Assembly (NCBI GenBank): GCA_012103505.1
Contig: WLWP01000001.1
Coordinates: forward strand, 248,001-312,000
DNA: 64,000 nucleotides
Direction: 5' to 3'
Origin: Pseudomonadales bacterium
Lineage (GTDB): Bacteria > Pseudomonadota > Gammaproteobacteria > Pseudomonadales > Azotimanducaceae
Made by a program: the position numbers and the translations under genes. Positions 50,288 through 58,650 of this stretch are shown piece after piece (within the stretch, counting starts at the first letter, position 1; each line of letters begins with the position of its first letter). The notes under the pieces are model-generated. The model was given only the letters and a program-made list of their open reading frames with translations. It did not search any database and was not told the DNA's origin.

Positions 50288-50671
50288 ATGAAAATTATTA
50301 GTATTGCAGCGGTAACCGGGGTTTTGTTGGCGCCAATGGCGTTTGCGGAGCCGGGTGACAAAATCGAACGTCATTTGGACCGGAAAGGTGATCGAATCGA
50401 ACATCATCTTGACAAAAAAGGTGACAGAATCGATCGGAAGCTTGATAGGAAAGGCGATCGCATCGACCGTCGACTGGACCGAAAGGCCGATGTGGCGGAA
50501 GCACACGGTCGCGATCGACTCGCGAATAAGCTCGACCGCAAAGGCGACCGCATAGATCGCAATCTAGATCGACGCGGCGACCGCATCGACCGCCGTTTGG
50601 ACCGGAAAGGCAACAAAATCGACCGACGCTTAGATCGTAAAGGTCAGCGTATCGATCGGCGTCGTTCCTAA
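50288..50671 (+). CDS. Secreted highly charged 11-residue-repeat protein
   Basis: 127 residues from ATG 50288 with a signal peptide ending PMAFA-EP. The rest is almost only R, D, K, L, I, G and H, built from 11-residue units of the form RIDRRLDRKGD. Full units run at residues 25-68 (four), then an 8-residue spacer VAEAHGRD, then 77-120 (four), then a partial end RIDRRRS. The 11-residue step gives a hendecad-like amphipathic helix with I and L on one face. Similar 'DRKGDRID' proteins occur in other marine Gammaproteobacteria (recalled). Function unknown; a periplasmic or extracellular binding polymer is possible. A strong terminator follows. Confidence 0.75.
   Translation: MKIISIAAVTGVLLAPMAFAEPGDKIERHLDRKGDRIEHHLDKKGDRIDRKLDRKGDRIDRRLDRKADVAEAHGRDRLANKLDRKGDRIDRNLDRRGDRIDRRLDRKGNKIDRRLDRKGQRIDRRRS
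50360..50647 (+). repeat. 33-bp coding repeats in the secreted charged protein
   Basis: Eight 33-bp units encode the 11-residue repeats, in two blocks of four separated by 24 bp. DNA copies differ at many third positions (for example AAAGGTGAT versus AAAGGCGAC), so the repeats are old and kept by selection on protein sequence, not a fresh expansion. Confidence 0.8.
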
Positions 50672-50693
50672 ATACGCCTAAGTCCTCCCCGAG

Positions 50694-50728
50694 GGCGCGG
50701 TTGATGTACTGTCAACCGCGCCTTTTTT
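50694..50728 (+). terminator. Rho-independent terminator after repeat-protein gene
   Basis: 11-bp stem GGCGCGGTTGA (50694-50704) with TCAACCGCGCC (50712-50722), loop of seven bases, then six T (50723-50728). Confidence 0.93.
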
Positions 50729-50747
50729 GCTATCTTGGGTCTCTGGG

Positions 50748-50782
50748 AAACAAGAAACAAGAAACAAGAAGCAAGAAACAAG
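50748..50782 (+). repeat. Five tandem AAACAAG heptamers before LLM oxidoreductase
   Basis: AAACAAG is repeated five times without gaps (50748-50782); the fourth copy is AAGCAAG. The array runs directly into the ribosome site GGGAG and ends 10 bases before ATG 50793, so copy number sets the distance between promoter and ribosome site. Confidence 0.85.
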
Positions 50783-50792
50783 GGAGAATGAG

Positions 50793-51704
50793 ATGAAGCT
50801 AGCTGTAGAATTTCCGAGTGTTGCTTATCGCGAAGGCGGTGAGGCAGTGCGAAAGATGGCGACTGCGATCGAGGATATTGGGTTCGATCAGTTAGAAGTG
50901 TTTGACCATGTTGTCATGGGCTATCCATTGCCAGAACGGCGCACACGATATCCGGCTCAAATGCCAATTCTAGAGGCGCTCATGGCGTTGTCTCACTTCG
51001 CGGCCGTAACGTCAAAAATCGGGTTAGGTACGGAAGTTCTTGTGCTTCCGCAAAGACAGCCTGTGCTTGTTGCTAAGCAGTTCCAGACACTGGATACACT
51101 GTCCGGCGGCCGAGCTCGCCTCGGTTTGGGCGTGGGTTGGCAGCCTTCAGAATTTGAGGCGCTGTCGGAGGCCTATGCGAATAGAGGGGCGAGGACCGAT
51201 GAAGCGATTGAGTTAATACGCAGTTATTGGCGTGATGAACAAATTGATTACGAAGGTGAACACTATACGGCGGTTGCCATGGCGATGGAGCCAAAGTCTA
51301 TACAAGGCGGTGATCTACCGGTCTGGATTGGTGGTGTCGCGCCACGTGCGCTTGCGCGTGTGGCCAAGTACGCAGATGGCTGGTTGGCACCGGCGATTGA
51401 GGATGCAGATGTGGCCAAGAGTGCTTTGCGAACAATTCAAGAAGGGATGCAGTCCAATGGCCGCGACCCTGATGGCTTAGGCTCACAAATGATGCTCACC
51501 GTGCCACCACGAAATAACTCTGACAAAGACTTCTATGCGGATCTAGATCGGGTTGTGGAGCGCGCCGCGGAAGTCAATAGTTGGGGGATAGAGTGTGGAT
51601 CACTTAACGCCACAGCCATATTTCAGGCTGGTGCGCGAAGTATTGATGAAATGCTGAGTGTGTTGGCGGAATGTTATACCCGGATAAAATCCGAGGTAGG
51701 TTAG
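50793..51704 (+). CDS. LLM-class (F420/FMN) flavin-dependent oxidoreductase
   Basis: 303 residues; ATG 50793 after AGGGAG. The luciferase-like (beta-alpha)8 barrel shows MKLAVEFPSVAY at the start, FDQLEVFDHVVMG, a central TLDTLSGGRARLGLGVGW near 105-122, and GGDLPVWIGGVAPRALARVAKYADGWL near 170-196 (cut: VWIGGVAPRALARVA). This is the TIGR03619-like F420-dependent group; in a gammaproteobacterium FMN or F420 cannot be told from sequence. It may oxidise or reduce a small organic substrate. It stands alone between two terminated units. Confidence 0.88.
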   Translation: MKLAVEFPSVAYREGGEAVRKMATAIEDIGFDQLEVFDHVVMGYPLPERRTRYPAQMPILEALMALSHFAAVTSKIGLGTEVLVLPQRQPVLVAKQFQTLDTLSGGRARLGLGVGWQPSEFEALSEAYANRGARTDEAIELIRSYWRDEQIDYEGEHYTAVAMAMEPKSIQGGDLPVWIGGVAPRALARVAKYADGWLAPAIEDADVAKSALRTIQEGMQSNGRDPDGLGSQMMLTVPPRNNSDKDFYADLDRVVERAAEVNSWGIECGSLNATAIFQAGARSIDEMLSVLAECYTRIKSEVG

Positions 51705-51723
51705 CCATTCCACCAAACGCTAC

Positions 51724-53790
51724 CTAGCTTCCGGAAACAGCAGGTGGGATCACCCAGATCGGGGATGTCCAAGCCCGTTCTTGAAGGGTTTTCTTGAGGT
51801 CCGAACGTGGTTGGACGCCTGCCTTTACTGCGTCCCAGGTTGACCAGCGACATGTTGGATTCTCGAGAACACGAGCGTAGTAGAACGCTCGATGATCTGG
51901 GTTGAAGTCCGGGTCTTGCCAAGCCATTTCCAGGTTGGCAGCGCCCACGTTCTGTGTGATCGAGCAGTCCGTGAGATTTACTTTGGCACCGTTATCGGGG
52001 CATCGTTGCGTATCAGGATCTACTGCTCCACCATCAGAGCACGCGATGTCATAGACGCGCTCGTGGTTCTCGCCATCCGCCGTCCAGCCTTTCACAATTT
52101 GCAATCGCTGTAATGCGGCCGAGTTTGGATCACGGGTTGCCATCGCGATGAGCCGGGGCGCGCCGTCGCCCGCACTATGAAGTTCGGCGCCCATTGGTAC
52201 GCCGGTTCGGTAGGCGGCGGTCAGGGAAGTGGCGGTCAGGGTTGATCCATTTGATAACACATCTTCTGGGTAGTCATAGCTCGCAAACAAGCGGATCTTA
52301 ATTCTGGGTCCTGATGTGGCGAATGTTTCTTTGCGGCGGAACGCCTGATAAATCGCATCCCGCGTATTCGACTCAGCCCAAACACCAGTTAGGCCAGAAG
52401 CACTCCAGGTTTCGTATGCACCAGTGGCATAGTTGGAACCATCGATGTCTTTGACGTTAACTCGGCCGGCTGCTTTGATGACTTCGGCATCTCCATCCGA
52501 AACCGGAACGGAACCGCGCCGACTCCCATCTGCATCTAACAATCCGACTTTGGAGAAAAAGTTAGATTCATCTAAGGAAGCGGCACCAGTGTGTGTATCG
52601 GAAGCGCCCACGAAGCCAAACTGATAGGCGTTGGTGATCCCGGAGTCTGCTAGTGTCATGCCATCAAGTAGTGCTTCCCGTGCATAAGAGCCCTTGGGTT
52701 CACTATAAAGTGTGGTCGCTACGCGATAAGGCATGATCTCGAAGTCAGCCCACTCATCTGTATCAGATAAGAGTGGATGCGTCTCTGATGTACCCTTGAC
52801 CTGAGTAATTTCGACGAGAGGTTCATTGCGGATGCGTTTGCGCGCCCATTCGTCATCAACTGGGTTGTTCGCCCAATCAACCATTTTGAACATTTGGCCG
52901 TTGGACCCGTTTGAGTTGTGCGGTATCGCCAATGTTTCAATGCCGTTGTTACGCAAACCATCCATCCAATCCCAAAGTCCCTCCGGGTTTTGGCTGTGGA
53001 AACGAGAGAAGGGCATAGCGGGTAGCTTGTCTGCGCCTTGGAAGATGACGTTTCGATGCAGATTGCCGCGATCGTCTGTTGACGATGTGAATTCGTAGGC
53101 GACGAAGGTTGTGAAATTGCCAGGATCGTTGTGGGCTTCTGCGGCAACAATAATGTCAGCCCACGCATCCTTGGCGATTTGGTTCAACATGTCACCATCG
53201 ACGGAGCCGTCAGTAATACGCCTTAGTGTCTCAGGTAAGAAGGTGCTAAACGCTTTGACCCGCTGAGGGAGGCTTTCGAAATTCTGGTTTGACGGCATGT
53301 TGAGATCATGCAGATCTTGGACGTGACCGTAGCGGGAGAATTCGGATGTAGTGTCAGCTGCAGACATAACAGCACCGAGGAACATTGCGTGGTCGGTGAC
53401 AGCGTAGAAATCAAGTGGCGCACGCAATTGCACATCAAAGCCAGCAGGGTGCTTGATCGCTTCGCCCTTGGCGTAGCGGTAAGCATCGTATGGTGAGGCT
53501 ACCGTTCCAAAGGCAAAAGCATCGAACGAATAGTTTGTGTGTACATGTAAATCACCAAAAAATGCCTGTCGTTGGGCATTATCGCTCGGCTTGGCATTGA
53601 TTGTATCCGGGGGCATTGGGAGCTGTGCCCCACCGAATCTGCGCGCATTCGTTTGATCTGCAGCCTCTGCGGTAACGTCTGTTACAACCTCAGCAGGCGG
53701 ATTTTCTGCATTTGTTGGCTTTTCTTGTCCACACGCCGCAACGATTAGACCAAAGCTTAGCCACACTATGTAAGAGCCTAACTGTTTCAT
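51724..53790 (-). CDS. DUF3604 lipoprotein (PHP-like metal-dependent hydrolase)
   Basis: 688 residues with lipobox LIVAAC-G near residue 20. The mature part opens with QRQAFFGDLHVHTNYSFDAFAFG (metal motif H-V-H), then DFYAVTDHAMFLG, AYEFTSSTDDRGNLHRNVIF, IPHNSNGSNGQMF and GFVGASDTHTGA, the conserved His/Asp blocks of DUF3604. The C-terminal part (about 560-670) has Cys pairs (DIACSDGG, TDCSITQ, NPTCRWSTW). Predicted attached to a periplasmic membrane face. The substrate is unknown; the family is related to PHP phosphoesterase-like enzymes. Confidence 0.9.
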   Translation of the reverse strand: MKQLGSYIVWLSFGLIVAACGQEKPTNAENPPAEVVTDVTAEAADQTNARRFGGAQLPMPPDTINAKPSDNAQRQAFFGDLHVHTNYSFDAFAFGTVASPYDAYRYAKGEAIKHPAGFDVQLRAPLDFYAVTDHAMFLGAVMSAADTTSEFSRYGHVQDLHDLNMPSNQNFESLPQRVKAFSTFLPETLRRITDGSVDGDMLNQIAKDAWADIIVAAEAHNDPGNFTTFVAYEFTSSTDDRGNLHRNVIFQGADKLPAMPFSRFHSQNPEGLWDWMDGLRNNGIETLAIPHNSNGSNGQMFKMVDWANNPVDDEWARKRIRNEPLVEITQVKGTSETHPLLSDTDEWADFEIMPYRVATTLYSEPKGSYAREALLDGMTLADSGITNAYQFGFVGASDTHTGAASLDESNFFSKVGLLDADGSRRGSVPVSDGDAEVIKAAGRVNVKDIDGSNYATGAYETWSASGLTGVWAESNTRDAIYQAFRRKETFATSGPRIKIRLFASYDYPEDVLSNGSTLTATSLTAAYRTGVPMGAELHSAGDGAPRLIAMATRDPNSAALQRLQIVKGWTADGENHERVYDIACSDGGAVDPDTQRCPDNGAKVNLTDCSITQNVGAANLEMAWQDPDFNPDHRAFYYARVLENPTCRWSTWDAVKAGVQPRSDLKKTLQERAWTSPIWVIPPAVSGS

Positions 53791-53975
53791 GCTGATTCCC
53801 CCTCAGAGCAAAGATGCGTATCTTAAGGAAATCAGCTTAAGGATTAAGTCTCAGTGACGCCATCGAAAATTCAGCGCCTGGATTTGGATGTAATCCGTTG
53901 AGGTAGACAGTTTCATTCGCTCAAATGAGATCGTTAGAGCAGTAGAGGGGGGTTGTTTCCGCAACCAGTGTGATA

Positions 53976-54908
53976 ATGGGTCAATTAGTAAACGGTCAGT
54001 GGAGTACCGAGGACCAAAGAAGGGTTGGATCTAAAGGGGAATTTGTACGCCCCGATTCTCCTTTCCGGTCTCGGATATCGTCGTCCAGCAATGAGTACGC
54101 TGCTGAGTCAGGGCGTTACCATCTTTTTGTCAACGCCGGATGTCCTTGGGCATACCGGACCCTCCTGTATCGGAAGCTAAAATCTCTGGAACAGCACATT
54201 TCGATTTCGTTGACCAGGTCCGCGGCAGGTACTGAGGGTTGGACCTTCGGCCAAGAACGAGAACCATTGCTGAATGCCCAACATATTCACGATGTCTATA
54301 CAGCTGCAGAAGGTAGTTTTACTGGTCGCTGTACGGTTCCAGTACTTTGGGATAAGACGCGGCAGACGATCGTCAACAACGAGTCTGCTGAAATCATTCG
54401 GATGCTCAACTCGGCGTTTGATGTATTGCCTGGTGTGGCAACTGCTGATTACTACCCTGAATCCTTGCGTGAAGAAATCGACGAGCTGAATGAACTCATA
54501 TACCGAACGGTTAATAATGGTGTCTACCGTTGTGGCTTTGCACAAACCCAAACAGCTTATGAAAAAGCGTACGACGAGCTCTTCGACACACTCGATCTGT
54601 TAGATCATCGGCTGTCCGGTCAACGGTACTTGTGCGGAGAGTCGGTTACTGAAGCTGATTGGCGATTATTCGCGACGCTCATTCGATTTGATATGGCGTA
54701 CTACGGCCAGTTTCGGTGCAATCGAAATATGCTGCAGGAGTTTACTCATCTGTGGCCCTATACGCGGGATCTATACCAACATCCTGGCGTTGCTGAGACC
54801 GTGGACTTTGACGCAATCAAAGGCATCTACTTTGGCAGTCGACCACCTGGCATTGTTCCAAAAGGTCCGCAGATCGATTTCCAGGAGCCGCATCAACGGG
54901 GCTCGTAG
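53976..54908 (+). CDS. Glutathionyl-hydroquinone reductase (xi-class GST, YqjG/EcM4-like)
   Basis: 310 residues from ATG 53976. Xi-class marks: FVNAGCPWAYRTLL with catalytic Cys56 (C-P-W-A), TVPVLWDKTRQTIVNNESAEIIRM (cut: PVLWDKTRQTIVNNESAEI) in the thioredoxin domain, and a long helical C-terminal domain with TEADWRLFATLIRFD. These enzymes reduce glutathionyl-hydroquinones and are common in pathways for chlorinated or catecholic aromatics. No clear operon partner: the next gene starts 65 bp on, a D-aminoacylase-like enzyme. Weak ribosome site. Confidence 0.9.
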   Translation: MGQLVNGQWSTEDQRRVGSKGEFVRPDSPFRSRISSSSNEYAAESGRYHLFVNAGCPWAYRTLLYRKLKSLEQHISISLTRSAAGTEGWTFGQEREPLLNAQHIHDVYTAAEGSFTGRCTVPVLWDKTRQTIVNNESAEIIRMLNSAFDVLPGVATADYYPESLREEIDELNELIYRTVNNGVYRCGFAQTQTAYEKAYDELFDTLDLLDHRLSGQRYLCGESVTEADWRLFATLIRFDMAYYGQFRCNRNMLQEFTHLWPYTRDLYQHPGVAETVDFDAIKGIYFGSRPPGIVPKGPQIDFQEPHQRGS

Positions 54909-54973
54909 CCGGAGCAACAAACGTTTGTTTGGACTATGATGTCCCATCGTGAATTTGAGGATAGGGGAATCAC

Positions 54974-56641
54974 ATGTCTCATGATTTAGTCGTACGCAAC
55001 GGGCAGATTGTAGATGGCACCGGGGCCGTGCCATTTGATGGCGATATTGCAATTTCAAATGGTCAGATATCAGCTGTGGGTCAAGTTGAAGGTCGCGGCG
55101 AGCGGGAAATTGATGCGGAAGGGGCAGTCATCACCCCTGGGTTTATTGACACCCACACGCACTTCGATGCCCAAGCGGGTTGGGATCCATTGCTGACACC
55201 CGCCTCGTGCCATGGTGTCACCACGGCCTTGATTGGAAATTGTGGTGTGACATTCGCCCCGTGCAAACCGGATGGACATGAATTTCTTGCAAATATGATG
55301 GAGACCGTGGAAGACATTCCGCGACGCGCCATCCTCGAAGGGTTAGCTTGGGATTGGGAATCCTATGGCGAGTATTTGGATTCGATGGAGAGGCTAAATC
55401 CAGCTATCAACCTCGTGGGTCTCGTCGGGCATTGTGCCTCACGTTTCTACGTTATGGGCGAGCGCGCTGTTGATGAAGATCCGACTGAGGATGAGATTAA
55501 GCAGATTGCAGAATTGGTTGGTGCATCAATTAGGGAAGGCGCTGTCGGTTTTTCGACTAGTCGATTGCCCGCCCACGTACTTCCGGATGGCCGATCGATT
55601 CCCGGCACTTTTGCCAAGCCCGCAGAGCTCACTGCCATCTCCAAAGAGGTGGGCGCAAATCAAGGCATTCTGCAGTTTGTGCTGGACTATCAAAAGCTAG
55701 ACGATGAAATGTCCCTCATCGCCGATCAAGCAAAAACGGCCGGTACGCGTTTGCTTTTCAGCGCCCCCTACCAACCGACCGACCGAGATGATCTAACCGG
55801 ATTCGACTCTGCGGTTGCCCAGATGCAGGCAGATGGCATTGATGTTTCTGGTTTGACGCTACCCCGCAGCGGTGGCTTCTTGTCAGGCCTTACGACGGGC
55901 CTATTTCCAGCAAACCATGGTGCTTGGCGAGAGCTCAAAGACCTCTCATTTGAGGATCGTTTGGCAAGAGTCCAAGATGCCAATTTCCGTGCAAGGCTCG
56001 TTGCGGACGCTCAAGAGGATGCGTCTCTGGTTGCGCGAATGAAGCACACCTATTGGTTGGGTGACGCTGACCAACCTAACTACGCTGGTGCCTGGGAGGA
56101 TTCTCTAGCATCTCAAGCGGCATCGAGTGGCAAGGATCCATTTGAAATATGGCTGGATGTAACGCTACAAACAGAAGGTCAGGCTCTGTTCCATATCCGT
56201 TTTTTCAATCATAACTTGGACACTGTCAGCAAATTCTTGAAGGCAGACTGGGTACTGCCAGGTATTGGCGACGCTGGGGCCCATGTTAGTCAGATCATGG
56301 ATTCCGGGTGGACGTCATTCATGCTGAGTCACTGGGTTAGAGACAAAGGTGTCTTTAGCATCGAAGAAGCCGTGCGCAAATTGACGAGTGCGCAAGCTAG
56401 AGTCATTGGCATAGGGGATCGCGGCGTGCTCGCGCCAGGATATCGAGCTGACATTAACGTTGTAGATCTGGCCAATGTTTGTGAGCGGCATCCTGAATTG
56501 GTACATGACTTTCCAAATGGCGCACCGCGGCTGATACAGAAAGCGGTCGGCTATAAGGCAACTATCTGTAATGGTGAAGTGATTCTAGAAAACGATGAGC
56601 ACACGGGTGCTCGGTCAGGAACGGTCATTCGAAGTAACTAA
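54974..56641 (+). CDS. N-acyl-D-amino-acid deacylase-like amidohydrolase (amidohydrolase family 3)
   Basis: 555 residues. Start AGGGGAATCAC-ATG. Metal ligands H-T-H in GFIDTHTHFDAQAGW near residue 61, NCGVTFAPC near 89-97, LVGHCASRFYVMG near 160, a long lid, then IGDAGAHVSQI near 420 and GVLAPGYRADINVVDL near 475. These fit D-aminoacylases and related D-hydantoinase-like members. It hydrolyses an N-acyl or amide bond. It is followed at once by madL, madM and a PuuE-like deacetylase (2 bp, 7-bp overlap, 23 bp), so one operon; its product may be malonate or a malonamide-like acid. Confidence 0.87.
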   Translation: MSHDLVVRNGQIVDGTGAVPFDGDIAISNGQISAVGQVEGRGEREIDAEGAVITPGFIDTHTHFDAQAGWDPLLTPASCHGVTTALIGNCGVTFAPCKPDGHEFLANMMETVEDIPRRAILEGLAWDWESYGEYLDSMERLNPAINLVGLVGHCASRFYVMGERAVDEDPTEDEIKQIAELVGASIREGAVGFSTSRLPAHVLPDGRSIPGTFAKPAELTAISKEVGANQGILQFVLDYQKLDDEMSLIADQAKTAGTRLLFSAPYQPTDRDDLTGFDSAVAQMQADGIDVSGLTLPRSGGFLSGLTTGLFPANHGAWRELKDLSFEDRLARVQDANFRARLVADAQEDASLVARMKHTYWLGDADQPNYAGAWEDSLASQAASSGKDPFEIWLDVTLQTEGQALFHIRFFNHNLDTVSKFLKADWVLPGIGDAGAHVSQIMDSGWTSFMLSHWVRDKGVFSIEEAVRKLTSAQARVIGIGDRGVLAPGYRADINVVDLANVCERHPELVHDFPNGAPRLIQKAVGYKATICNGEVILENDEHTGARSGTVIRSN

Positions 56642-56643
56642 CC

Positions 56644-57057
56644 GTGATTGTATACGGTGTTGCCCTACTGGGCTTTTGTTTGCTGGTTGGCGTCATTGGT
56701 GGAGATCTCATAGGCCAGGCGATTGGCGTACAAGCTAATGTTGGTGGTGTTGGGATCGCGATGCTGCTTCTCGTTGTTCTTGCGAGCAAATCCAACAAAC
56801 GCATTCAGTTAGGTCCTGTCACAGGGCAGGGTATTTCGTTCTGGAGCGCCATGTATATCCCGATCGTCGTTGCTATGGCGGCGAAACAGAATGTGCTCGG
56901 TGCGATTGAAGGTGGGCCGTTGGCACTCCTTGCTGGCATCGCCGCGGTTGCTGCGAGTTTTGCCCTGATACCAATTTTGAGTCGGATCGGGGAACCCGCA
57001 GAGCCCCTTCCTCCATTGGCAGAAGAGACAGACAGCGAGCCTGTGTCCAATGGATAG
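56644..57057 (+). CDS. madL: Malonate transporter subunit MadL
   Basis: 137 residues, GTG start two bases after the preceding stop. Four hydrophobic helices with the characteristic VGGVGIAMLLLVVL, ISFWSAMYIPIVVAMAAKQNV and LLAGIAAVAASFALIPILSRIG (shortened here). The strong match to MadL and the overlapping madM gene make this the two-component malonate:sodium symporter known from malonate-using bacteria. Inner membrane. Acidic C-terminal tail. Confidence 0.93.
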   Translation: MIVYGVALLGFCLLVGVIGGDLIGQAIGVQANVGGVGIAMLLLVVLASKSNKRIQLGPVTGQGISFWSAMYIPIVVAMAAKQNVLGAIEGGPLALLAGIAAVAASFALIPILSRIGEPAEPLPPLAEETDSEPVSNG

Positions 57058-57811
57058 CGTTGTTGAGGCACTGACTAAACTGAACCTGATTTCCGCCTTC
57101 GTCTTTGTTGGGCTCGTAATCTGGGTTTCCTATTGGCTCTCGGATGTGCTCTCCAAAGGCAAATTCCATGGTTCAGCGATAGCCATTATCTTAGGGCTAG
57201 TGCTAGCCTATGTTGGTGGGCTTGTTACCGGTGGAGAAAAGGGGTTGGCTGATATAGGTCTTCTCGCAGGGGTCGGTGTGTTAGGTGGTGCGATGTTTCG
57301 AGACTTTGCGATCGTTGCCACCGCCTTTGGCGCAGATCTTGAAGACTTCAAACGCTCTGGCTTCGTTGGCATGATGAGTGTTGTTTTGGGAGTGGCGCTG
57401 TCATTTGTTGTTGGTGCTCTTGTTGCTGTCGCGTTCGGTTATACCGATCCTGTTGATATCAGTACTATCGGCGCGGGCGCTGCGACGTATATCGTTGGTC
57501 CTGTCACCGGTACAGCTCTGGGTGCGAGCAGCGAGGTCATCGCGCTCAGCGTCGGCGCAGGCTTGGTCAAGTCGATCCTCGTCATGGTAGGTACGCCAGC
57601 CGTTGCTAAATATATAGGTTTAAACAACACTAAGTCGGCCATGATTTTCGGGGGCTTGATGGGTACGACCAGCGGCGTGGCAGGTGGTTTGGCGGCGACG
57701 GACCCACGCCTCGTCCCTTATGGCGCGTTGACAGCGACCTTCTATACCGGGATGGGATGTTTGCTCGCGCCGTCGGTGCTCTATTTGATTGTCCGCTCTC
57801 TTGCCGCTTAG
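57050..57811 (+). CDS. madM: Malonate transporter subunit MadM
   Basis: 253 residues with about eight hydrophobic helices. Matches MadM: IWVSYWLSDVLSKGKFHGSA near 22-40, VTGGEKGLADIGLLAGVG, TIGAGAATYIVGPVTGTALG near 145, AMIFGGLMGTTSGVAGGLAA near 200. It starts inside madL (8-bp overlap), typical of a fixed-ratio complex. Works with MadL in malonate uptake. No malonate decarboxylase genes (mdcABCDE or madABCDE) are seen in this window. Confidence 0.93.
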   Translation: MDSVVEALTKLNLISAFVFVGLVIWVSYWLSDVLSKGKFHGSAIAIILGLVLAYVGGLVTGGEKGLADIGLLAGVGVLGGAMFRDFAIVATAFGADLEDFKRSGFVGMMSVVLGVALSFVVGALVAVAFGYTDPVDISTIGAGAATYIVGPVTGTALGASSEVIALSVGAGLVKSILVMVGTPAVAKYIGLNNTKSAMIFGGLMGTTSGVAGGLAATDPRLVPYGALTATFYTGMGCLLAPSVLYLIVRSLAA

Positions 57812-57834
57812 TAGTCAGTTGATAGAAGGTTGAT

Positions 57835-58650
57835 ATGAGTAACCACTGTGTGTGTATCACTTTGGACTTCGATACCTTTTCAGTTTGGTCGGCCATGGGA
57901 CAGAACAGCCCGACACCTATATCGCGGGGTGAATTCGGAGTAGTCGCGGCGCCACGCTTACTCAAGCTTTTTGAGACTCATGCCGTACCGACCACTTGGT
58001 TTGTACCCGGCATAACGTTGGATACCTACCCAGAAGTGTGCGCCGACATAAATGCCGCCGGTCACGAGATCGGTCACCATGGCTACGACCATATCTCTCC
58101 GGCAGGGATGAGTCGCGAACAAGAAACTGATCAACTTCGCCGTGGCATCGACGCGATAACCCGGGTCAGTGGTCGTGCGCCTCGCGGCTACCGTTCCCCG
58201 GCGTGGGATCTCAGCGAGAACAATGTGGAGCTTCTGTTAGCAGAAGGCTTTACCTACGATAGCAGCATGATGGGACATGATTACCTGCCTTATCGGGCAC
58301 GCATTGGCGATAAGGTTGAATCTGGCCAGCTACCTACGTTCGGTGAGCCATCAGCACTTTGGGAGCTACCAATTTCTTGGTCTGCGGATGACTTCCCACA
58401 TTTTGAGTACTTTCGTGGGAGTGGGTTGACTCGCGCCGATGATGTGTTGGCTAATTGGTTAGGCGACTATGACTATATGACCGAACATCTGGATAGCGGG
58501 GTGATGACGTATACGCTGCATCCGTTTGTGATCGGCCGAGGCCACAGAATGCTCATGCTGGAGCGCCTGCTCCACGAACTAAAAGAACGTGGAACTGAGT
58601 TCTTGACCGCTGAGGCAGCGGTGGCCCATTGGGCCGAGGCGCAAGCTTAA
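57835..58650 (+). CDS. PuuE-like polysaccharide deacetylase-family hydrolase
   Basis: 271 residues. NodB-fold marks: LDFDTFS with Asp11 and Asp13 (metal and base) at the N-terminus, HEIGHHGYDH (His77-86) as the zinc-binding motif, RGYRSPAWDLSENN in the middle, and TLHPFVIGRGHR near the end. This is the group that includes PuuE allantoinase and HpPgdA-type enzymes, acting on cyclic imides or amides, not only on sugars. Context (amidohydrolase, malonate transporter) suggests an imide or ureide ring opener. No signal peptide, so cytoplasmic. Confidence 0.85.
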   Translation: MSNHCVCITLDFDTFSVWSAMGQNSPTPISRGEFGVVAAPRLLKLFETHAVPTTWFVPGITLDTYPEVCADINAAGHEIGHHGYDHISPAGMSREQETDQLRRGIDAITRVSGRAPRGYRSPAWDLSENNVELLLAEGFTYDSSMMGHDYLPYRARIGDKVESGQLPTFGEPSALWELPISWSADDFPHFEYFRGSGLTRADDVLANWLGDYDYMTEHLDSGVMTYTLHPFVIGRGHRMLMLERLLHELKERGTEFLTAEAAVAHWAEAQA

